This document shows positions 1 to 5,049 of a DNA stretch of 5,049 bases, in pieces (position 1 is the first letter of the stretch; every line of letters begins with the position of its first letter). Source of the stretch: Candidatus Absconditabacterales bacterium. Lineage in GTDB: Bacteria; Patescibacteria; JAEDAM01; Absconditabacterales; Absconditicoccaceae. The position numbers were made by a program, and so were the translations under genes. The stretch covers positions 1 through 5,049 of the forward strand of contig CALLUT010000136.1 in assembly GCA_938010495.1 (NCBI GenBank), written 5' to 3'. Under the pieces are notes generated by a model that did not search any database, was not told where the DNA came from, and saw only the letters and a program-made list of their open reading frames with translations.

Positions 1-423
1 TTAGCATGATTGAAAGATTGATCAATTCGTGTTCTTGTTGCAACGGATATCGCTGCAAGAGGGATTGATGTGAACGAACTATCTCATGTTATTATTTTTG
101 ATGTGCCATTGGAACCAGAAGTGTATGTGCACCGTATTTGAAGAACATGAAGAGCATGACTCGAAGGTGAATCAGTAATGTTTTGTGAACCCGAAGAACT
201 CAAATACTTAAAACAAATTATAAGACTTATCGATAAAGACATTCCACTAGTAAAAGACCATCCATATCATCTAGCAATAGATCTCAACTGACCAGTACCA
301 AAATGATCAGGAAGTAGTAGAAACCGTAGAGGGAGATGATGAAGATGAGGTCAATGAGGATCACATTGATGAGGTGGCGGATGAAATAGAAGAAAAAAGA
401 AAAGGTATTATGGGAGGAGGTAA
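1..423 (+). CDS. DEAD-box ATP-dependent RNA helicase, C-terminal part (5' end outside window)
   Basis: This is the second RecA-like (helicase C) domain of an RNA helicase that unwinds or remodels RNA using ATP; the N-terminal domain with the DEAD motif lies upstream of the window. It is read in frame 1 with TGA as glycine and ends at TAA 421-423, giving 140 visible residues. Motif V ([10 protein letters not shown]) is at residues 14-23 and motif VI (HRIGRTGRAG) at 44-53; all three glycines of motif VI are TGA codons. Residues about 66-90 ([13 protein letters not shown]...KDHPYH) resemble the RhlE-type extension after the helicase core. The tail from residue 103 is low-complexity and basic, with RGG-type repeats, six consecutive glycines (123-128) and an RRKKKR cluster, as expected for non-specific RNA binding. 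Fourteen of 24 glycines are TGA. None of the 16 arginines is CGA or CGG. The subfamily (RhlE-like rather than DeaD/CshA) is inferred. Confidence 0.96.
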
Positions 424-473
424 ATTTTCATAATCCACCTACACTTTCCCATCAACATCATTATCTATAAGTA

Positions 474-2849
474 ATGAATTTACACTGCATATCTTATAAC
501 AATATAGGACCATTTGCTGGAAAAACGCTTTCAGTAAATTTTCGTCATTGAGCACATTTGATCAAAGCACCTATAGGAACATGAAAGAGTTTCTTGTTTT
601 TTGATGGACCGATGTATGCATTATACAAGTACTCACAAAGACAAATGCTTTCACGTACAGCTGAAAAATGATGGATGCATTGTATTTTTTCTGTTGCATG
701 ATCTGTGTGGTATATTCAAAGAGCCATTACCTCAACCAAATCATGAAACGATAGTACAAAATCTCGTTTGTTTGCTCTTTCACAATCCCCAGAAGAAATA
801 GAGCAAGCACTACAAAAAATAGACTCAATAAATCGAGACACTAACCTATGTGCAACTATTGCAACGGATGCAGAAGAAATCACATTTACCAATCAAAGAG
901 AGCTCGAATCTTCGTTGCAGGATTTACTTCCAGCAAAGGAAGTAGTGCAAAGCGTATATATGATGATGCAAGATGCTCAGCATGTTTTTGAGGTTACTCC
1001 CGCTGAAAGAATAACGGTTTTCAAGCATTTATTTGGACTGTTATGAATTGATGAAGCAAAAGTTACACTACAAACAAGAAGAAAAGAAGTCCAAGGGATG
1101 TTGGCAGTACTAGATGATCAATCGATTGAAAATAATAAAATACGTTGAGCACTTCAAGAAATACGTTCTTGAGTTTCTAGTATTTGAAATTTGGAACTTT
1201 CATGAGACCAAAAGACATTACGAGAATCACTCAAAACCTTACCATTGATTACTGATATTGATATCCTCAATGAAGAGCTTCGTATTGAGGGATTATCAGT
1301 GAGTGAGTGAGAAATAAAAACACTAATTGATGCACAAAAAACCATTCAAGAAACTATCATTGCATGAGCGACATTAACTTGATCTATACAAGCAGCACAA
1401 CAAACACTCCAAGAAAAAAACAACTCAATTATACAAAAAACGAATGAACTACAAACTATTCAATCTCAAATTACTCTTTGAGAGAAACAATTAGCATCTT
1501 CTGATTCATCAGAATTTGAAACATTAACCAATCAAAAACAACAACTATCTCAAAAAATCGAAACTATAAACACTTCGCTAAATAAAGAATCTTTTTCTCA
1601 ATGTGGAGTTATCATAACAACATATCACGAAGCGGTTTCTCATATAGAATCACGGATCAATCAATGAAAAACTACAGCAAAAGAAATTGAAATGATTGAT
1701 CTTCAGATAAAACAACAACAACTACATGAAAAAGATTATATTGCTAAAAAGAAGTCACTAGAAGAACAACTACAACTACTCAATACACAATACGATGAAC
1801 AAATGAAATTTCATTGTGATAAAATTGAAGGTGATTGTCCATATGTTGAAATGATTAAAGGTGCAGCATGACGCTCTATGCAACAACAACGTGACCTTGT
1901 AGAAAAACAATTGAAAACACTTGAAGCAAATCATGCTTCTTGATCAAAAATTTCTTTTGACGAAAAGAAAAAAGTTCTAGAAGACAAAAAACAATCATTA
2001 CTTTCTTATCTGAAACTTGTTTGATGGCAAACAATAAAAGCTAAGAAGGATGAATTAGAAATTGTAGAAAAACAACGTACTCATCTTGATCAAAAACTTA
2101 TGCATCTAGAGAAACAGCAGAAAGAAACCACAGCGATACGTGAAAAAATACAATCATTACAAACCCAACAAACCTTACTCACCAAACAAAGTGAATCAGC
2201 AAAAAAAGATATTGAAGCAGCGAAGACAATCTTAGAATCACTACAGTTTCAACAATCACAATGATGATATGTAAATGCTGAGAAGTTATTACAATCAGTG
2301 CAACAACTTACTACAGCCCATCAACAAATTGCTTCAGTAATTGACGATTATATTGAGAAAAAGAAAAATAAATTTGAATTAGAAGAAGAACTCAAGAGAC
2401 TCAAGACACTGTATCAAATATTTTCAAAAGAGTTGCTTGTTGTTGTTCTTCAAGACTTCCTTCCTCAACTCGAAGAAGTTATCAATGCATATCTCTCACA
2501 AGTTGCTTCATATGAAGTTCGTTTTCTTACACCAACAAATGTTGATGATCAGCTAGAGTTAGACATTACAATTCACGATGAACATGGTGAAAGAGGAGTT
2601 AAATCACTTTCATGATGACAAAGGGCATTACTTAAGATATGCCGGATTCTTGCTGTCGCTTCACTTATGAAGAGTAGTTTCTTATTCCTAGATGAAACAA
2701 TTACAAGTCTTGATGCATGAGCAGTATGACGTGTATGAGAACTTATCAAACAGTTCGTTCAGAAAACAACAATGAAGTTGTATGTTGTAACGCATGCCTC
2801 TGAAATTCAAGATATGGATTTATGGGAAGAAATTGTGGAGATTGGGTAA
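474..2849 (+). CDS. SbcC/Rad50-like coiled-coil ABC ATPase (UGA=Gly)
   Basis: Predicted 791-residue SMC/Rad50/SbcC-family ATPase, probably acting on DNA ends in repair. The N-lobe starts MNLHCISYNNIGPFAGK, as SbcC proteins do. The P-loop APIGTGKS is at residues 32-39, its G37 being TGA. The Q-loop glutamine is probably Q166, followed by the SbcC-like TPAERITVFKHLFG at 175-188. A long Gln/Lys/Glu-rich coiled coil spans about 190-650. The C-lobe carries the signature LSGGQ (712-716, both glycines TGA), Walker B FLFLDE (736-741), a D-loop SLD and H-loop H774. Canonical SbcC is about 1000 residues, so this one is short. A canonical CPxC zinc hook is missing; C448-x6-C455-P456 sits at the coil midpoint instead. 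ATG 474 follows an in-frame TAA (468-470) and has no visible Shine-Dalgarno. About 25 of 38 glycines are TGA. The usual partner nuclease SbcD is not in the window. The helicase ends 50 nt upstream, so co-transcription is possible. A divergent SMC-like role is the alternative. Confidence 0.92.
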
Positions 2850-2858
2850 AGCTTCCTC

Positions 2859-2887
2859 TTGACGATATACTCAAATTTAGTTATAAA
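2859..2887 (+). promoter_or_regulatory. Putative sigma70-type promoter for the secreted protein gene
   Basis: TTGACG (2859-2864) and TATAAA (2882-2887) are separated by 17 bp, the optimal spacing for a housekeeping promoter. It lies just after the ATPase stop codon and before the next gene. The predicted transcription start near 2894 would leave a 5' UTR of about 76 nt to ATG 2971, or about 28 nt to ATG 2923. The surroundings are very AT-rich, so chance matches to the -10 box are easy; the -35 box and the spacing carry most of the weight. Confidence 0.55.
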
Positions 2888-2970
2888 GTATAAATATATA
2901 TTTGTAAAACGTGTTACAGTAAATGCTTGAAAAAACTTCGTACCAAAAAAGGCCAAAAATAGTATCAAAC

Positions 2971-4425
2971 ATGACCAATTTTTTATCATGAACTATAAAA
3001 ATTGCCTTGTTGATGGCTTTTACACAATGTACCATACCTAAGAAAGTTTCTAATAATCTAGAAACATACAATCCTGATACTGATGATAAAGAATATTTTG
3101 ATGATCGTATCTCTCTTCGTTGAGATGATGATTTAACATGTTGAAGTGAATTTTTTGAAAGCGTAAGAATTAGTGAAAATACTAATTATGAATATGATTT
3201 AGATATTCCAATCATCAATGATAGAGTAGTGGCTTTTAGTTTTACTTCACACAATATTCCAGATAAACTAACCATAGTGTGAACTAAGATAAATTGACAA
3301 ATTGATACTGTAGCAACAACATTGTTTATTTCAGCACAGTGACAGCCATTATGAACGTGAACATGATTATCAACTGAGAATACAATTTCTTGACCGTTAC
3401 TTGTATGTGCTCATCCTGATAATCCATGAAGTATAGCATTACCTTTATGATCAATTCCAAATAGCTTTAGTACTTCTCCTCAATCAGTTGCATTGTTGGT
3501 TTTAGCGATGAATGAACAATATACTTCTTATAAAGTCATCGCAACATGATCTCCAACTAACACAGTATTTTGAGCAAAAATATTTTGTATTGATAAAGAA
3601 AAAATCGAGATCACATGAAATGACGTGATATGTTGAAATCCTAGAAGTACGTTGAGTTTGAATTTCAATACAGAACTTCCATTGCCAGCGTCATTAACTA
3701 CAGAAATATATGATATACAACGATTCTCTCCATCTTGAGAACTTATTGGAACTGTATCATCGATTAATTTTGTTCCAACAGAATCATGAACATATACAGT
3801 AATAGCAACTCCTTTTTGTGATCAGCTTCAAGCATTTGAATTATCAAAAGAAATCTACGTAAATACAGATATTGAACTTTCTACAGACACTCGTGAAATT
3901 ACTGAATGTAATTTCGATGAACAATATGTAATTTGATTGGAAATAGAATGATGAACACCACCATATGAACTATCAATACCATTAAATACGTACGAACAAA
4001 ACTTTATGTTTGAGTGAGATAATATCTTTATTCAATGAGATGAACTTCCACAAACTATTAGTATTACGGCAATTGATTCAGTATGATGTCGTGCAAATAT
4101 ACTAATTCCAGTTAGTTGATGTTGTGATATGTTAATAAAAGAAGAAGTATGATTTTTTCCAAATATATTTTCACCAAATAATGACTGAAATAATGATTAT
4201 TGGAGACCTTTCCTCAAAGCTTGATATATATTAGATGAAATACAAATCTATGATAGGCGGGGAAATTATATCTATAGTAATAAAGAAATGTGAGATCAAT
4301 TATGATGGGATGGGAGATTTCATAGTCGTGATGTTGAACAATGAGTGTATGTATACATGATTAAAGTACTTTGCCCAAACTGAATCACAACAATTTTCCC
4401 TTGAGATGTTACTGTATTAAGATAA
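2971..4425 (+). CDS. Secreted Ig/SprB-like protein with T9SS type B C-terminal sorting domain
   Basis: Predicted exported 484-residue protein, read with TGA=Gly. Residues 1-20 look like a short, weak signal sequence (core IALLMAFT after K10). C20 follows it, but FTQC is not a standard lipobox. Residues about 50-210 form a beta-rich region containing NIPDKLTI, reminiscent of Bacteroidota extracellular domains. Residues about 214-286 look like an Ig/PKD domain ending in SGTYTV. Residues about 310-375 resemble a SprB-type repeat (GGTPPY at 327-332, DSVGC ending at C373). Residues 395-484 match the CHU_C/gliding-motility C-terminal domain: FFPNIFSPNNDGNNDYW, then IYDR-x-GN, GVYVYMI and the terminal GDVTVLR. 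In Bacteroidota this domain directs export and surface attachment by the type IX secretion system. Thirty-three of 36 glycines are TGA, so the gene is fully adapted to this code. An in-frame ATG at 2923, right after TAA 2920-2922, would add 16 basic residues; 2971 is preferred because it puts the hydrophobic core nearer the N-terminus. Adhesion to a host cell is a plausible but unproven role. Confidence 0.9.
4153..4422 (+). other. Type B T9SS sorting domain (CHU_C / gliding-motility CTD) coding segment
   Basis: These 90 codons encode the last domain of the secreted protein. Family landmarks appear in order and with normal spacing: PNIFSPNNDGNNDYW (family form PNxFTPNGDGxND), EIQIYDR-x-GNYIY (family form IYDRWGNxVF), GWDGRF, GVYVYMI and the terminal GDVTVLR. 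The protein ends exactly at the family's conserved C-terminus, so the domain is complete. The residue between R and G of IYDRxGN is encoded by CGG at 4258-4260, where the family has tryptophan. Confidence 0.92.
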
Positions 4426-4448
4426 AAAAGAATAAACTATGAAAATAA

Positions 4449-4476
4449 TTGACAAATCATAAAAATATGATATAAT
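4449..4476 (+). promoter_or_regulatory. Strong consensus sigma70-type promoter in a convergent intergenic region
   Basis: A perfect TTGACA (4449-4454) and a perfect TATAAT (4471-4476) are separated by 16 bp. The predicted transcription start is near 4483. No protein gene follows on this strand: the next element is an intrinsic terminator ending at 4568 and then the tail of an opposite-strand gene. The promoter therefore most likely drives a short non-coding transcript. Both boxes matching exactly is unlikely by chance even in AT-rich DNA, although the spacer is 1 bp below optimum. Confidence 0.65.
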
Positions 4477-4482
4477 ATATTT

Positions 4483-4568
4483 ACTTGGAGGCGGGAAAAA
4501 TCCGAGATAAAAAATAGAAAAGACCTTATGTAACGAGTAGAGGTACTCATTGTATAAGGTCTTTTTTT
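4483..4568 (+). ncRNA. Candidate small RNA between promoter and terminator (about 86 nt)
   Basis: The predicted transcript begins about 7 nt after a TATAAT box and ends in the T-run of an intrinsic terminator. It has two hairpins. A 5' stem pairs CTTGGA (4484-4489) with TCCGAG (4501-4506) and has one G-U pair; its purine-rich loop is GGCGGGAAAAA. A short A-rich linker follows, then the long terminator stem. The segment GGAGG (4487-4491) resembles a Shine-Dalgarno sequence but no usable reading frame follows it; the only ATG (4528-4530) is immediately followed by TAA. I recognise no known RNA family: it does not look like tRNA, SRP RNA or 6S RNA. Alternatives are a spurious promoter or a regulatory antisense transcript reading toward the opposite-strand gene. 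The start and end are estimates. Confidence 0.42.
4518..4568 (+). terminator. Strong intrinsic terminator, probably bidirectional
   Basis: AAAAGACCTTAT (4518-4529) pairs perfectly with ATAAGGTCTTTT (4554-4565). The stem continues inward through two G-U pairs, two A-U pairs and one C-A mismatch to a GAGTA/TACTC top with a GAGG tetraloop (4540-4543), about 22 pairs in all. Seven Ts (4562-4568) follow on the plus strand. On the minus strand the stem is followed by TTTTCTATTTTTT, so it can also end the opposite-strand histone-like gene, whose stop codon is about 20 nt away. It lies between two convergent genes, where a shared terminator is expected. Confidence 0.88.
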
Positions 4569-4586
4569 ATGTTTGAATAATTTTTT

Positions 4587-5049
4587 TTATGCTTTAGAGG
4601 GAGTTTTCTTCTTCGCTGTAGTCTTTCTTGTGGTTTTGGTCGCAGGCTTCTTTTTTGCAACTGTCTTACGAGTAGTCGAAGGTTTCTTCTTGGTAGCTGT
4701 AGATTTTTTAGCTGCGGCACTTGTCTTTTTTGCCGCTGAACCTGCAGTATCTTTAGCTGTTGATGCTGTTTTTTTAACAGTTGAACTAACTGAATCAAGT
4801 ACTCATCAAGATTTTTTCTTTGTTGTAGGTTTCTTTTTAGCAGGTGTTTTTTTCTTAGTGGTTGGCTTCTTTTTAGTAGCTGCTTTCTTTTTAGTAGTTT
4901 TAGATCAAGAAGTCTTTTTTACGTCTTCTCCACGTGCACTAAACCATTCTTTTACAGATTTCATTCCAGATGATCAGTTATTTTTAACTGCATCGACAGC
5001 TGCTTTAAGTTTTTTTCTACGAGCGGCAGGAATCATATCATATTTTTTT
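4587..5049 (-). CDS. Histone H1-like Lys/Ala-rich DNA-binding protein (5' end possibly outside window)
   Basis: Read leftward from the window edge with TGA=Gly, an open frame runs to TAA at 4589-4587. It gives 153 full codons, or 149 if it starts at the ATG at 5036-5034. The four codons before that ATG (KKYD) are open to the edge, so the true start may lie outside. The N-terminal 45 or so residues are a small, possibly folded basic segment (MIPAARRKKLKAAVDAVKNN, then KSVKEWFSARGEDVKK). The rest is low-complexity, made of KKK, TTKKK, AAKK and KKTxAK units rich in Lys, Ala, Thr, Ser and Pro, with a short VLDSVSSTVKKTAST segment in the middle. This composition is typical of bacterial H1-like or AlgP-type proteins that bind DNA through charge and compact the nucleoid; that function is inferred from composition only. 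Four of seven glycines are TGA. Its 3' end faces the secreted protein gene across a shared terminator. The ribosomal or other RNA-binding alternative cannot be excluded. Confidence 0.83.

Noticed and set aside
601..1046. Short standard-code reading frames (601-801 and 768-1046) as separate small proteins
   Set aside because: The first is in another frame. The second is only an in-frame slice of the ATPase between TGA glycine codons.
1154..1345. Minus-strand ORF inside the ATPase gene
   Set aside because: It is antisense to a well-supported coding region and has no independent signal.
2298..2615. A separate 105-residue coiled-coil protein ending at SLS
   Set aside because: It is an internal piece of the ATPase; the apparent stop is the first TGA glycine of the LSGGQ signature.
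2971..3030. Lipoprotein signal with lipidated C20
   Set aside because: The residues before the cysteine (F-T-Q) do not match the usual lipobox, especially Gln at -1, so lipidation is not claimed.
2807..3071. Minus-strand ORFs at 2807-2989 and 2877-3071
   Set aside because: They overlap each other and lie antisense to the end of the ATPase, the promoter region and the signal sequence; no recognisable protein features.
1..4425. Decayed pseudogenes with many in-frame stops
   Set aside because: Every interruption is TGA, none is TAA or TAG, and TGA falls on conserved glycines. Family motifs are intact.
2971..4425. Contaminating Bacteroidota DNA or a chimeric contig
   Set aside because: The gene uses TGA for 33 of 36 glycines and could not be translated in Bacteroidota.
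4439..4462. Seven-codon ORF MKIIDKS
   Set aside because: It overlaps the -35 box of the orphan promoter, has no ribosome binding site and is too short to support.
4487..4533. GGAGG as a ribosome binding site for a small protein
   Set aside because: The only ATG downstream (4528) is followed at once by TAA, and no other plausible start lies within normal spacing.
4547..4798. Minus-strand ORF of 83 residues rich in Gln, Leu and Arg
   Set aside because: It is an out-of-frame shadow of the H1-like gene and runs through the terminator hairpin.

Overview
The window is AT-rich DNA from a bacterium that reads UGA as glycine. In the standard code it looks like scattered small ORFs. With TGA read as Gly it resolves into four long reading frames ending in TAA that cover nearly everything. 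TGA falls on invariant glycines of known motifs: the DEAD-box HRIGRTGRAG motif, the P-loop and the LSGGQ signature of an SbcC-like ATPase, and the type B T9SS sorting domain. UGA=Gly is known from Absconditabacteria (SR1) and Gracilibacteria. CGA and CGG codons also fall on positions where the protein families expect tryptophan, most clearly in the IYDRWGN motif. Together with UGA=Gly, that points to Absconditabacterales, whose proposed code (NCBI table 37, from memory) has CGA/CGG=Trp.

Layout, left to right: (1) 1-423 (+), the C-terminal part of a DEAD-box RNA helicase with an RGG-rich tail. (2) 474-2849 (+), a complete 791-residue SbcC/Rad50-like coiled-coil ATPase with an atypical cysteine pair at the centre of the coil. 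(3) A promoter at 2859-2887, then 2971-4425 (+), a 484-residue predicted secreted protein with Ig/SprB-like domains and a Bacteroidota-type T9SS type B C-terminal sorting domain. (4) 4449-4568, a consensus-like promoter and a strong hairpin terminator only about 85 nt apart, suggesting a small RNA. (5) 4587-5049 (-), a Lys/Ala/Thr/Pro-rich histone H1-like protein running off the window.

The helicase and the ATPase are 50 nt apart on the same strand with no terminator between them, so they may be co-transcribed. The secreted protein appears to have its own promoter. It converges on the H1-like gene, and the shared hairpin can end transcription from both sides. No obvious pathway links the genes: RNA remodelling, DNA repair, a surface or secreted protein, and a DNA-binding protein. 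The most interesting points are the Bacteroidota-like sorting domain in a fully recoded candidate-phylum gene, the internal evidence for CGA/CGG=Trp, the possible alternative zinc hook, and the candidate small RNA. No stretch over 300 bases lacks a gene.
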